Shown here one piece after another: positions 25,542 to 34,926 of a stretch of 46,523 bases of DNA. The stretch lies in the NCBI GenBank assembly GCA_014382365.1, contig JACNJW010000018.1:1-46523 (forward strand), in the 5' to 3' direction. Made by a program: the position numbers and the translations under genes. The notes under the pieces are model-generated. The model was not told the origin of the DNA. It worked only from the letters and a program-made list of their open reading frames with translations, and did not search any database. The stretch is from SAR324 cluster bacterium. Lineage in GTDB: Bacteria; SAR324; NAC60-12. How positions within the stretch are numbered: the first letter of the stretch is position 1; every line of letters begins with the position of its first letter.

Positions 25542-26336
25542 TCACTCCGGTTGCTGCAGTTCCGTCAGTACGTGCCTAGTTGTTCCCTCCTCAAACTGTA
25601 GAAGATGATATGGAGCAGCTGCAGAAAAAGTAAATTCAAAATGAGTTTTTTCTCTGGGCAGCAAAGCCCGCAAAAATCCGGATTGAGGTGAAAGCAGGAT
25701 TGTTTGTGCCTTAAGATCTCCCAACGGTGTTTTTAACTGTCTTTCTGGCTGGGCTTCAACCCTCATACGGATCATGCTCATTGAACGCAGCAGGCCCTTC
25801 TTTTCCAGTTCAATTGCCAGCAACGGTAGAAAAAGGTTAAAAGCATAAGCTTTGTTCTGCAGAATCTGCTGCAAATTTTTTCTTAGAAAGAAAATCACCA
25901 ACTCAAACGGAACAGCCTGCTCCCGGTTCAAGTTAGTCTCAAACTCCAGAACTTCACCATCCTGATCCAGTCTGGTGTACATGATTTCTCCGGAATAGCT
26001 GCTGCTGATCCGAAAATTCTTACGCAGATCCTGTTCCTCATACCATTTTGCTACACCGGAATTTGCTTCAAACCACAGTGTTTTACGTGTAAATACTTCA
26101 CCGTCCGGTTTGCTGTTTTCATTATTTTCAACGATGTAGCTGCTGCCATCTCTGCTCATAATTTGATAGCTGAAGCGGCTCTGTCCTGTAATTTCTGCAC
26201 TCTTCAAGTTCAAATGCTGAAATATTGCGCTGCTGCCCGGCTGCAGCACAGCAAGATAACTTTCCTGTGCCATTATTGTGAATCCCGGCAGAAGCAGTCC
26301 TGCCAGTAACAAACTGTATCTATTTTTCAACTGCAT
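25542..26336 (-). CDS. Exported protein of unknown function (DUF3108-like)
   Basis: 264 residues with a signal peptide cleaved near FTIMAQ. The mature part is predicted mostly beta. It has features seen in periplasmic DUF3108-type proteins: SYIVENNENSKPDGEVFTR, SGVAKWYEEQDLRKNF, and late ALLPREKTHFEFTFSAAAPYHLLQFEEG (loss of lysine/aspartate-rich catalytic motifs, no enzyme signature). I would call it a periplasmic or lipid-layer protein without further assignment. Its ATG overlaps the stop of the zinc-ribbon gene (TGATG), so the two are translationally coupled. Confidence 0.6.
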   Translation of the reverse strand: MQLKNRYSLLLAGLLLPGFTIMAQESYLAVLQPGSSAIFQHLNLKSAEITGQSRFSYQIMSRDGSSYIVENNENSKPDGEVFTRKTLWFEANSGVAKWYEEQDLRKNFRISSSYSGEIMYTRLDQDGEVLEFETNLNREQAVPFELVIFFLRKNLQQILQNKAYAFNLFLPLLAIELEKKGLLRSMSMIRMRVEAQPERQLKTPLGDLKAQTILLSPQSGFLRALLPREKTHFEFTFSAAAPYHLLQFEEGTTRHVLTELQQPE

Positions 26337-26512
26337 CAGTTATATGCTCCTTCGCATTTTCGGCAGGTCTTTTTCAGAGTTTTCAATTTTGCAGGATCTA
26401 CCGTACATTGGCGGCAGATAACCTCTTTGCAGCGGTGACAAATCATATTGTGGGCTTGGAAACGTGACACAGATTTTCCGCAAATATTACAATTTTCTGC
26501 CAGTCTTCTCAT
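26336..26512 (-). CDS. 58-residue zinc-ribbon protein
   Basis: Read from the sequence: an ATG at 26512-26510 opens 58 codons that end in a TGA sharing one base with the ATG of the exported-protein gene. The product has four CxxC pairs (CNIC, CHRC, CRQC with an extra Cys before it, CRKC), about 14-17 residues apart, enough for two zinc sites of rubredoxin or double-zinc-ribbon type. It is basic (many Arg/Lys), consistent with nucleic-acid or protein contact. The TGATG junction implies coupling with the downstream exported protein. No SD stands out; GGGGTAAC lies about 11 nt upstream. Confidence 0.65.
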   Translation of the reverse strand: MRRLAENCNICGKSVSRFQAHNMICHRCKEVICRQCTVDPAKLKTLKKTCRKCEGAYN

Positions 26513-27027
26513 AATATTTTTCAGTTACCCCTTCTTTTATTTTTGTTTGCTGCTGCAGTCCAAAGTCCTCAAGCTGTATCACTTAGAGCCTGTTGGGAAT
26601 CATGCTCAAGCAACCACGCAAATATGATGTTGATTTCAAAAGTGAATTGAGCTGACACAATATTTAATTCTAAAACAATTAAACTCCATGTCTCCATAAT
26701 TCCTTAAGCCGGTTGAGTCATTAGTATGCCAAGATGTTTTTTAGGGCGCAAGCACAATGAATGCAACAGAATTTTTCTGCTCTGTCCATTTCAGCTCAAA
26801 TAATGCTGCGTAAACAGCTTTTTGCCCCCGTTAATTTGATCTACAGAGTGTCCTTGGAGACACATTTTCTGACTTGTTTAAACGTACTGCAGAAAAAAGA
26901 ATTTGCAGAATTTGCAGAAAAAATATTTTTGGATTTGATTTTGCAAAAAGAATTTGCTTAAATTTGACTGTGAGATTAAAAATATACACTGTAATACCGC
27001 TAATAAAATTAAAGATATCAAGAAATC
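26513..27027. other. Intergenic, 515 bp, upstream of the dksA-like gene
   Basis: AT-rich. One open stretch (26761-26961) has no RBS and includes the direct repeat GAATTTGCA GAATTTGCA (about 26902-26919); I regard it as non-coding. No tRNA, riboswitch or clear terminator was found by eye. Confidence 0.4.
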
Positions 27028-27414
27028 ATGGAAGAAATCAAAAGCCTGTTATTAAAAGAAAAGGCAGCGCTTCTCGCCAACATTCAGGAAAAGGCAGTAA
27101 ATAGCAAAACAAATTCAGATATTGGCGATGCCATTGATTCTTCTGTAGAAGAACAGGAAAGGGAACTGGACCTGCTGCTGCAGGATCGTGAACAGGCACG
27201 GCTAAAAGGAATTGAGCTTGCTCTAAAACGAATGGAAGCCGATGACTTTGGTTACTGTGACGAATGCGGAGAAACGATTTCCAAGAAGCGTCTGCTGGCA
27301 ATTCCACTGGCTCGAATGTGCATCAACTGTCAGTCAAATGAAGAGCGCAGCAAACTTGCACAGAATGCATTTTCACGTGCCGACTACTCCAGTCAGGTTT
27401 TAAGTGACGATTAA
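27028..27414 (+). CDS. DksA/TraR-family zinc-finger protein
   Basis: 128 residues. An N-terminal coiled-coil-forming helix pair ends in a C4 zinc finger, YCDECGETISKKRLLAIPLARMCINCQ, with the exact DksA/TraR spacing CxxC-x(17)-CxxC. DksA binds the RNA polymerase secondary channel and, with ppGpp, adjusts transcription of stable RNA, amino-acid and flagellar genes. The short coiled coil lacks a clear DxxDxA tip (DAIDSS is the nearest), so it may be a DksA-like paralogue rather than the housekeeping DksA. It directly precedes the flagellar export genes, which hints at motility control (inference). Confidence 0.85.
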   Translation: MEEIKSLLLKEKAALLANIQEKAVNSKTNSDIGDAIDSSVEEQERELDLLLQDREQARLKGIELALKRMEADDFGYCDECGETISKKRLLAIPLARMCINCQSNEERSKLAQNAFSRADYSSQVLSDD

Positions 27415-27583
27415 GTTGCAGACCAATCTGTTCCGTCAGCAAGAGTAGCTGCTGCTGCAAATTAAAAACAGAGAATTTCTAAAATTAAACTTCAAAATAA
27501 AAGCTTTGATTTAGTTTTTTTACTGATAAAATCAGCCTTCACAAAAAGCCGAATCTGACGGATTTATTTAATTCCAGAACAGC

Positions 27584-28366
27584 ATGGCCAATCTACTGAA
27601 CTACGACGCCAGCCAGCTACTGGCATTCATTCTGGTCCTGGTGCGTGTCAGTGGAATTATCGCCACTGCACCGGTCTTCGGCAGTTCAAACACTCCAGCA
27701 CAAATCAAAGTAGTGCTGAGTCTCATGCTGGCTCTGATACTCTATCCCTTCATTCCGTCAATCACAGTTTTTCCGGACCGTCCGGATCATTATGTAGTAC
27801 TGATTGCCAGTGAAATGCTGATTGGAGTAGTGCTGGGTTTGATTGGTAGATTTTTGTTTGGCGCAGTTGAATTTGCAGGTACAGTGATTGGTTTTCAAAT
27901 GGGACTTGGCATGGCCAATGTCTTTGATCCACAGTCACAGGAACAGGTTTCTCTGATCGGCAGATTTGAAAGTACAACTGCCACACTGATTTTTTTAGCC
28001 ATGGACGGTCATCTCGTGGTTATTCAGGCTCTGGTGCGCAGCTACTCTGTTCTTCCTCCGGGCGGAGCAAAAATAACTCAGCCGCTGGCAGAAAAACTGA
28101 TAGAGCTGTCTGCAAGTGTTTTTGTTATCGGCCTGCAGATTGGTGCTCCGTTAATAGTCGCTCTTTTTCTGGCAAATGCAGTTGTAGGATTATTGGCACG
28201 TTCAGTACCACAAATTCAAGTATTTGTGGTTGGTTTTCCACTGACATTGTTACTGGGTTTTCTGTTTCTGTTTTTCGGCATGCCGTTTTTTTCACAGGCA
28301 GTACACCAGATGTTTGAGATGCTGGATTCCCAATTATTTGAAGCAATAAATCTGTTAGGCAGCTGA
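27584..28366 (+). CDS. fliR: Flagellar export apparatus protein FliR
   Basis: 260 residues, multi-pass membrane protein of normal length. It starts with LLAFILVLVRVSGIIATAPVFG and has the FliR core VIGFQMGLGMANVFDPQSQEQV and the C-terminal FPLTLLLGFLFLFFGMPFF segment. It builds the export gate with FliP and FliQ at the centre of the MS ring. fliP and fliQ are not in the window, although fliR often follows them, so the flagellar cluster here is only the tail of the export operon or is split. flhB follows after 94 bp. Confidence 0.95.
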   Translation: MANLLNYDASQLLAFILVLVRVSGIIATAPVFGSSNTPAQIKVVLSLMLALILYPFIPSITVFPDRPDHYVVLIASEMLIGVVLGLIGRFLFGAVEFAGTVIGFQMGLGMANVFDPQSQEQVSLIGRFESTTATLIFLAMDGHLVVIQALVRSYSVLPPGGAKITQPLAEKLIELSASVFVIGLQIGAPLIVALFLANAVVGLLARSVPQIQVFVVGFPLTLLLGFLFLFFGMPFFSQAVHQMFEMLDSQLFEAINLLGS

Positions 28367-28460
28367 GGGCAGCAAAACAGAACCTTGATTTTCAAGCAAA
28401 CCCCGCAGCTGCTGCTGCTTTTCGTACACCTCTTTAACAAAGCCGCTTTCTTAAAGACCG

Positions 28461-29525
28461 ATGGCAGAACAACAGGGACAGGAAAAAACTGAGGCTCCAA
28501 CGGAGAAAAAACGCAGGGAGTCACGAGAAGAGGGACAGGTAGCTTTCAGCAAGGAGCTCTCTTCTGCAGCTTTGCTGGCCGGAATCGTCTTGACACTGGT
28601 GGCAACAAGTCCTGCAATTCTTGCTGCACTACGCAAGCTGATGTCCCAGATTTTCATGGAGATGTCGCAGGCAGAAGAATTAACCATTGACAGTCTTTAT
28701 ATCTTATCCGGAGAAATATTTTCTACAATACTTCCTGCATTTGCTCCTTTTGCAGCAATGATAATATTCATTGGAATATTCTCTTCAGTTCTGCAGGTAG
28801 GCGTCCGTATCACCTTCAAAGCACTTGCTCCAAAATTTAATAAAATAAGTCCTTTAACCGGTCTCAAGCGCCTTTTTTCTTCACAGTCCCTGGCCGATTT
28901 TCTTAAGAGTATGGCAAAACTGGTCATTGTAGGATTTGTTGGTTATTTAACCTACATGGATAAAATAACCGAATTAAACGGACTTTCAGTTTCATCTCCT
29001 CTGGCAATTCTCGAGTATAATTTTACTGTGGTGGCAGAGGTTGCAGGCAAGATTGTGCTGGCGCTTTTTGCAATTGCCGTTTTTGATTATTTTTATCAAC
29101 GCTGGCATCATGAACAACAGTTGATGATGACCAAACAGGAAGTCAAGGAAGAGACTAAACAAACAGAGGGTGACCCACAGCTTAAAGCCAGAATTCGTCA
29201 AATTCAGCGTGAAATGTCCAATGCCAGGATGATGCAGGAGGTGCCAAAAGCAGACACACTGATAGTAAATCCTACCCACTTTTCTGTAGCAATTCTTTAT
29301 GACCGAGAGGTGATGACTGCTCCGGAAGTGACTGCAAAGGGTGCAGACCACCTCGCACTTCGAATGCGCACAGTTGCACTTGAAAATAATGTTCCTATTC
29401 TCGAGCGACCGGAACTGGCCCGTGATTTGTATGCCAACGTTGAAATTGGCGAAGATATTCCGGAACGCTTTTACAAAGCAATTGCCGAAATTCTGGCCTT
29501 CGTTTACCGTCTCCGCAAGAGATAA
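28461..29525 (+). CDS. flhB: Flagellar export switch protein FlhB
   Basis: 354 residues. The N-terminal EKTEAPTEKKRRESREEGQ motif is invariant in FlhB. Four membrane segments follow, then the cytoplasmic domain with the autocleavage site NPTH (Asn270-Pro271) in TLIVNPTHFSVAILYD. Self-cleavage between Asn and Pro switches export specificity from rod/hook to filament substrates. All signature residues are present. It lies between fliR and flhA with gaps of 94 and 159 bp. Confidence 0.96.
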   Translation: MAEQQGQEKTEAPTEKKRRESREEGQVAFSKELSSAALLAGIVLTLVATSPAILAALRKLMSQIFMEMSQAEELTIDSLYILSGEIFSTILPAFAPFAAMIIFIGIFSSVLQVGVRITFKALAPKFNKISPLTGLKRLFSSQSLADFLKSMAKLVIVGFVGYLTYMDKITELNGLSVSSPLAILEYNFTVVAEVAGKIVLALFAIAVFDYFYQRWHHEQQLMMTKQEVKEETKQTEGDPQLKARIRQIQREMSNARMMQEVPKADTLIVNPTHFSVAILYDREVMTAPEVTAKGADHLALRMRTVALENNVPILERPELARDLYANVEIGEDIPERFYKAIAEILAFVYRLRKR

Positions 29526-29684
29526 AGCACCCACCCCTCAAAGACTCCATTTTTCATTTCCTGCAGACTAAGGAAATAATTATATTATTTCCGCTTTTGG
29601 AGCAGTATTTGCAACAGGCACATCCGAGCGTTGCTATTCTGAAACGCAGCTAATATTAACGACCCTCATGGTAATGGATGACCA

Positions 29685-31775
29685 GTGGCCGCAGCAAGTA
29701 TACCTTTAAGTAATATAGTCAAAAAGTCCGACATCGTTCTCGCCACAGGCGTGATGTCCATGCTTTTAATCATGGTGGTTCCTTTACCACTGGTAATCCT
29801 GGATCTACTCCTTGCCTTAAGCATTGCCATCGGCGTGCTGATTCTCTTTGTTGCATTGTTCACAGAAAGTTCTCTTGAATTTTCCTCTTTTCCCTCAGTG
29901 CTGTTGATCGCAACAATTTTTCGGCTTTCACTGAACGTTGCCTCCACTCGTCTAATTCTACTGGAAGGTCATCAGGGTGCTGGGGCAGCCGGATCAATTA
30001 TCAATTCTTTTGGCGAATTTGTGGTTGGTGGAAATCAGATTGTCGGCATCATCATCTTCCTGATTCTGGTTATCATCAATTTTGTTGTGATCACAAAAGG
30101 TACGGGACGTATCGCGGAAGTTGCCGCACGTTTTACCTTGGATGCCATGCCCGGCAAACAGATGGCGATTGATGCAGATTTGAATGCAGGTCTGATAGAT
30201 GAAGATGAAGCCCGCAAACGCCGTTCAACAATCCAGCGTGAATCAGATTATTTTGGTGCATTAGACGGTGCCAGCAAGTTTGTGCGCGGTGACACAATCG
30301 CGGGTTTGATCATCACCTCAATCAATATTTTAGGCGGGCTGCTGGTCGGTGTAACCCAGTTTGACATGACTCCTGGAGACGCATTTAATTCTTATGCAAC
30401 TTTAACCATTGGTGACGGACTTGTTTCACAAATTCCTGCACTGATCATTTCAGTTGCTGCCGGTATTGCAGTGACCAAGGCTTCCGGTGAAAACAAAATT
30501 TCTGTCGATCTGCAGAACCAGATTTTCAGCAACGTTCAGGCACTTTATGTTGTTTCTGCAGTACTGATTACTTTTTCATTAATCCCCGGACTGCCTGTTG
30601 TTCCTTTCATGTTTCTGGCAATTACCACTTTTACGCTGGCCCAGATGAGCAAGCGCTCAAATGTGCAGCTTGCTGAAGTGAAACACCAGGATGAACAGGC
30701 ACGCCTGCAGAAGGAAATCAGTGAAGAACCGGAAGATATTGAGTCCCTGCTGCCGATCGATATTCTTGGCCTCGAACTTGGTTACGGCATGATTCCACTG
30801 GTGGATGAAGAACAGGACGGAGAACTGCTGAAACGAATCAAAGCAATCCGCCGGCAAATTGCTCTCGACTTCGGCTACATTGTGCCTCCGCTGCATATCA
30901 AGGACAATCTTGAACTTTCACCTGGAGAATATTCAATTACAATCAAAGGCATTGAGATTGCGCGTAACGAATTAATGATGGGTCACCATCTGGCAATGAA
31001 GACCGGAGATGTGGACGAGGAGATTCCCGGAGTTGATACAGTGGAACCGGCTTTTGGTCTGCCGGCAATCTGGATTGCTGAAGAAGACGAAGAACGTGCG
31101 CAGTTTGCCGGTTACACAGTTGTTGACCTGCCTACTGTTTTGGCTACACACCTGACTGAAATTCTGAAAAATCATGCTTTTGAATTTATTGGACGTCAGG
31201 AAACTCAAAAACTAATTGACTCTCATGCCGAATCTGAGCCAAAAGTAGTTGAAGAATTGATCCCATCACTGTTATCATTAGGAGTCGTTCAAAAAGTATT
31301 GCAGAATTTACTCAAGGAACTCGTTTCAATCCGCGACCTGCACACTATTCTTGAAACTTTAGCAGATGTCGCTCCAATTTCCAAGGATCCTGATTTACTG
31401 ACAGAGCACGTTCGGCAGAATTTATCACGGCAGATTACCCGACAGTATCAAACTCCGGACGGAATGCTGCCTTTGATCACAATGAACCAGGATTTGGAGA
31501 ATCAAATTGCCGCTGCAATTCAGGATTCCGGACAAGGTGCATATCTTGGCTTGAATCCTAACATGGCACAGGCGATTATAAATGGTATCGATGGTATGAT
31601 TGAGCAGTTTACGATCAACAACTATCAACCGCTGCTGCTTTGTTCACCTCTGATACGCCCGCATGTTAAGAAGCTTGTGGAGCGTTTTATTCCAAACCTG
31701 GTGGTACTTTCTCATAATGAGGTGGCCCAGGATGTACGTATTGAAGCACTTGGAGTAGTAGAGTTAAGCAGCTAG
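29685..31775 (+). CDS. flhA: Flagellar export gate protein FlhA
   Basis: 696 residues, the typical length. The GTG at 29685 is the only reasonable start; a TGA lies two codons upstream. Membrane segments fill about 1-320. The FHIPEP region appears as FRLSLNVASTRLILLEGHQGAGAAGSIINSFGEFVVGGN, and ARFTLDAMPGKQMAIDADLNAGLIDEDEARKRR is the conserved loop. The C-terminal cytoplasmic domain docks export chaperones. FlhA uses proton motive force to drive export. Nothing unusual except the GTG start and the short weak SD region. Confidence 0.96.
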   Translation: MAAASIPLSNIVKKSDIVLATGVMSMLLIMVVPLPLVILDLLLALSIAIGVLILFVALFTESSLEFSSFPSVLLIATIFRLSLNVASTRLILLEGHQGAGAAGSIINSFGEFVVGGNQIVGIIIFLILVIINFVVITKGTGRIAEVAARFTLDAMPGKQMAIDADLNAGLIDEDEARKRRSTIQRESDYFGALDGASKFVRGDTIAGLIITSINILGGLLVGVTQFDMTPGDAFNSYATLTIGDGLVSQIPALIISVAAGIAVTKASGENKISVDLQNQIFSNVQALYVVSAVLITFSLIPGLPVVPFMFLAITTFTLAQMSKRSNVQLAEVKHQDEQARLQKEISEEPEDIESLLPIDILGLELGYGMIPLVDEEQDGELLKRIKAIRRQIALDFGYIVPPLHIKDNLELSPGEYSITIKGIEIARNELMMGHHLAMKTGDVDEEIPGVDTVEPAFGLPAIWIAEEDEERAQFAGYTVVDLPTVLATHLTEILKNHAFEFIGRQETQKLIDSHAESEPKVVEELIPSLLSLGVVQKVLQNLLKELVSIRDLHTILETLADVAPISKDPDLLTEHVRQNLSRQITRQYQTPDGMLPLITMNQDLENQIAAAIQDSGQGAYLGLNPNMAQAIINGIDGMIEQFTINNYQPLLLCSPLIRPHVKKLVERFIPNLVVLSHNEVAQDVRIEALGVVELSS

Positions 31776-31857
31776 TTAAAAAAAGTAAGGCTTGGATTTT
31801 CAGTCTGCTTTAATAATAGTCCAAAACTCAAAATCAAAATAAGCAAACTGTAGTCCT

Positions 31858-33150
31858 ATGAATCTGAAACGTTACCGCGTCAATAATATCAAAGAGGCTT
31901 TGAAAGAAATCAAGCAGGATCTGGGTTCTGATGCGATGATCGTTTCTACCCGTCAGGTTAGAGAAAGCACAGGCGCATTTGGAATGTTCGGCAAAACAAT
32001 GCTAGAAGTTACTGCTGCTCCCGCAGAAAAGAAAAAAGAAAGCGGATTGTCCGTTCCCGCTGCTAAAGCCATTAAAGCTTATAGTGGAACTGTAGAAACT
32101 GGGGAATCCGCATTGTCCAATACCTTCCTGACGCCCCGCAACAGTCCTGCACTTTCGCTGACAGATGAAACTCGAAAGTTGATGCAGCCAATCCAAAAAG
32201 AGCTCCAAGGAATCCGGCTGACATTAGGTGATTTAAGCACACATTCTGCCGGTTTTGATGAACACATCATGGGTGAATTGAAAAATGAACTGGGAGAAAT
32301 GCGGCAGATGCTCAACATTATGGCAAGCCGTTCCGGCAGCCTTACAGACCCGGATCTTCCTGAAAATTTGCTGTTGCTTTATCAGCAAATGAAATTCGGC
32401 GGTCTGGAAGAGCGCTTTGCCCGACGTCTGGTACTTGAAGCCGAGCGTAATATGAGTGCAGAAGATGCAGAAAATTTTCCATATGTGAAAATATTCATTG
32501 CACGGATGCTGATGAAAATTGTCAAAATTACCAGAGGACTTGAAGGACTCAAACAGAAACAGAGAATAGTAGCCCTGCTCGGACCAACCGGAGTTGGTAA
32601 AACAACAACTGCAGCCAAGATTGCTTCGGAGCAGATGCAGAAATATAAACGTAAAGTTGCTCTGATTTCAGTTGACACAAACCGCAGTTCGGCTGCCGAG
32701 CAATTACGTTCTTTTGCAAAAAAGATTTCTGCCCCTTTCAGTATTGTCAAAGACAAAGCGGAGCTCAACCGGATCATAGTCAGCTATGAGGATTATGACT
32801 CAATCATCATTGATACAGACGGTTTTTCTCAGCGCAATGACACACAGCTCTATGAAATGCGTGAACTTTTTGATGAACGCGGAAGGATCCACAACACACT
32901 CGTTTTGAGCGCAACCAGTAAAGACAGTGACATGATTGAAGTCACGCGTAAATTCGGCTGCATGCCGCTTGACAGTATTATTTTTACCAAACTTGACGAA
33001 AGCGCTGCCTACGGCTCACTCTTTAATCATGCAATTCGTTTCAAGAAACCGCTTTCTTATTTAACTTTAGGACAAGAAGTTCCAACTGATCTTGAGGTGG
33101 CCTCAAGGGAACGTTTAGTAGATTTGCTGCTGAACATTTCCGGAACCTGA
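31858..33150 (+). CDS. flhF: SRP-type GTPase FlhF
   Basis: 430 residues. The N-terminal B domain (MNLKRYRVNNIKEALKEIK) and a variable linker are followed by the NG GTPase: P-loop GPTGVGKTT (about 242-250), ISVDTNRSSAAEQLRSFAK, G4 TKLDESAAYGS and GQEVPTDLEVAS. The G3 motif reads DTDG (319-322), not the usual DTAG, and the next residues are FSQRND rather than RSQRD. FlhF sets the number and place of flagella, usually with the ATPase FlhG. FlhG is not encoded next to it here; fliA follows directly. Confidence 0.93.
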   Translation: MNLKRYRVNNIKEALKEIKQDLGSDAMIVSTRQVRESTGAFGMFGKTMLEVTAAPAEKKKESGLSVPAAKAIKAYSGTVETGESALSNTFLTPRNSPALSLTDETRKLMQPIQKELQGIRLTLGDLSTHSAGFDEHIMGELKNELGEMRQMLNIMASRSGSLTDPDLPENLLLLYQQMKFGGLEERFARRLVLEAERNMSAEDAENFPYVKIFIARMLMKIVKITRGLEGLKQKQRIVALLGPTGVGKTTTAAKIASEQMQKYKRKVALISVDTNRSSAAEQLRSFAKKISAPFSIVKDKAELNRIIVSYEDYDSIIIDTDGFSQRNDTQLYEMRELFDERGRIHNTLVLSATSKDSDMIEVTRKFGCMPLDSIIFTKLDESAAYGSLFNHAIRFKKPLSYLTLGQEVPTDLEVASRERLVDLLLNISGT

Positions 33151-33166
33151 GCAATGATTCCAAACC

Positions 33167-33925
33167 ATGCCCACCACGAAAAACCCATACACAGCTAAGA
33201 CGCAGCAGAGTAGAGAAGATCAGCTGATTAAGTATGCTCCTCTCGTGAAACGTGTGGTGACCAGAATGGCTGCACGCTTTCCTCCAGGAGTGGACCAGGA
33301 TGAACTGTATCAAGTGGGAATGATCGGTCTGCTGGATGCAGTTGACAAATTTGATCCTACGCGTGATGTAAAGTTTAAAACATATGCAGAGTTCCGCATC
33401 AGAGGTGCAATTTTGGATGAATTGCGTTCAATGGACTGGGTACCGCGTTCAGTACGTGCTGCTACTAATGAACACGGTGTCGCCTGGCGTAACCTGACTA
33501 TTGAACTTGGCCGAGAACCCAGTGATCTTGAACTGGCAGAAGAGTTGGAGATGAATCTTGATGAGTATCATGATTTCATCCGTAAAGCCAGCCCGACGCC
33601 TCTAATTTCGATTGAAGAATTCAAAGCAAACTCAAATCAGGAAGACAGTGTCAGTTTGCTCGAAATACTGGCCAAGCCCGGAGAAAAAGATCCCTTTGTT
33701 TTGCTTTCGATGCAGCAGATGAAAAACAAACTTGCGGATGCAGTTTCTGAACTTGACGAACGTGAGCAACTGGTTCTATCTTTGTATTATCAGGAAGAGT
33801 TGAACCTGAAAGAGATTGGAGAGGTCCTTGGCGTAATCGAATCCAGAGTTTCGCAAATCCGCACCAAAACCATTCTCAAACTGCGTGCAAAACTGCGGTT
33901 GATGACCAAAGACGGCATGGAGTAA
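33167..33925 (+). CDS. fliA: Flagellar sigma factor FliA (sigma-28)
   Basis: 252 residues. Region 2 has YAPLVKRVVTRMAARFPPGVDQDELYQVGMIGLLDAVDKFD and the FKTYAEFRIRGAILDELRSMDWVPRS motif typical of FliA/WhiG. Region 3 follows, and region 4 ends with LKEIGEVLGVIESRVSQIRTKTILKLRAKL. It recruits RNA polymerase to late flagellar promoters, normally held by the anti-sigma factor FlgM, which is not in the window. It starts 16 bp behind flhF. Confidence 0.95.
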   Translation: MPTTKNPYTAKTQQSREDQLIKYAPLVKRVVTRMAARFPPGVDQDELYQVGMIGLLDAVDKFDPTRDVKFKTYAEFRIRGAILDELRSMDWVPRSVRAATNEHGVAWRNLTIELGREPSDLELAEELEMNLDEYHDFIRKASPTPLISIEEFKANSNQEDSVSLLEILAKPGEKDPFVLLSMQQMKNKLADAVSELDEREQLVLSLYYQEELNLKEIGEVLGVIESRVSQIRTKTILKLRAKLRLMTKDGME

Positions 33926-33944
33926 ACACGATTCAAAATGCAGA

Positions 33945-34178
33945 ATGCCGCTTGATGAAGCCTCAATAACACTGCTGCTCGAAGAAATGGTTGCACATCA
34001 GCAGGCAAAAGTTCTCAAAGTTGCCCGTGAACTCATTCCTGATGCAACACCGGAAGACATCCGTAACCCTCAGGATTTTCCGCAACTCTCCACCGACTCC
34101 CTTTTCAACTACGAAGACGGTATCCTCACTGGTTATCTTTCAATTCAGACTGCGTTACGAAACCGTAACAAAGCATAA
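33945..34178 (+). CDS. Small hypothetical protein at the end of the flagellar block
   Basis: 77 residues starting 19 bp after fliA, so almost certainly co-transcribed. Predicted mixed helix: EASITLLLEEMVAHQQAKVLKVARELI then DATPEDIRNPQDFPQLSTDS and NYEDGILTGYLSIQTALR. No cysteine, no signal peptide. I do not recognise the family. Position after fliA might suggest a motility-related role, but it is not FlgM-like in sequence, so this is guesswork. Confidence 0.6.
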   Translation: MPLDEASITLLLEEMVAHQQAKVLKVARELIPDATPEDIRNPQDFPQLSTDSLFNYEDGILTGYLSIQTALRNRNKA

Positions 34179-34316
34179 ATTAGACAAGCTGTTTTAGCTT
34201 TCATGCAGAATTAATTACGTTTAAGCTGAGGGGGTAACGGTGATTTTCCGGAGTAATCACATGTTCCCGAAGATCAGCAATCATTGTTCAAAAACCCCCA
34301 GACAAAAGCAAAACTA

Positions 34317-34898
34317 ATGTCAACAAAACCTATCAGCCGTTTTCCGGTTCCTGAACTCAAAGATTTACCGGAAGACATCCATGAAAGAATCATCGCCGTT
34401 CAGGAAAAATCCGGATTTGTGCCAAACGTCTTCCTCGTGCTGGCTCAACGTCCGGATGAGTTCAGGGCGTTTTTCGCCTATCATGATGCCTTGATGGAAA
34501 AAGAAGGCGGTCTTACAAAAGGTGAACGCGAAATGATTGTGGTCGCTACTTCAGGTCTCAATCAGTGCACCTACTGTGTTGTAGCCCACGGTGCAATCGT
34601 GCGTATTCGCGAAAAAAGTCCGAATCTCGCAGATCAACTTGCCACAAATTATCGCAAGGCGGATATCACCCCAAAACAGAAAGCAATGCTTGATTTCGCC
34701 GTCAAAGTCACTTTGAGTTCTGCTGAAATCAATGATGCTGATTTTGAAAAAATGCGAAAGCACGGATTTTCCGATGATGAAATCTGGGACACAGGGGCAA
34801 TTTCCGCTTTCTTTGCGTTATCCAATCGTATGGCAAATATAACAAGTATGAGGCCAAATGATGAGTTTTACCTGCTGGGTCGTATTCCAAGAAAATAG
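34317..34898 (+). CDS. AhpD-like peroxidase-related protein (carboxymuconolactone decarboxylase family)
   Basis: 193 residues from the ATG at 34317; the earlier TTG start would add 11 residues with no support. The core has KGEREMIVVATSGLNQCTYCVVAHGA, the AhpD E-x(11)-CxxC-x(3)-H catalytic motif (Cys84, Cys87, His91). The rest is helical as in uncharacterised peroxidase-related enzymes. AhpD reduces peroxides or disulphides through this CxxC pair. Here both positions are Cys, unlike the TGA-containing thioredoxin-fold gene at 39.2 kb. It is followed by, and overlaps by frame with, the leader of the PQQ-dehydrogenase gene. Confidence 0.85.
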   Translation: MSTKPISRFPVPELKDLPEDIHERIIAVQEKSGFVPNVFLVLAQRPDEFRAFFAYHDALMEKEGGLTKGEREMIVVATSGLNQCTYCVVAHGAIVRIREKSPNLADQLATNYRKADITPKQKAMLDFAVKVTLSSAEINDADFEKMRKHGFSDDEIWDTGAISAFFALSNRMANITSMRPNDEFYLLGRIPRK

Positions 34899-34926
34899 GC
34901 TTCAGTCACCCTGCGGAACAATCGCT

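Noticed and set aside
26761..26961. 66-codon open stretch upstream of the DksA-like gene
   Set aside because: No RBS, low-complexity repeats, no recognisable domain.
27498..27529. Possible sigma-28 promoter (TAAAAGCT ... ACTGATAA) upstream of fliR
   Set aside because: The spacer is about 16 nt instead of 11, and fliR-type genes are not usually sigma-28 targets.
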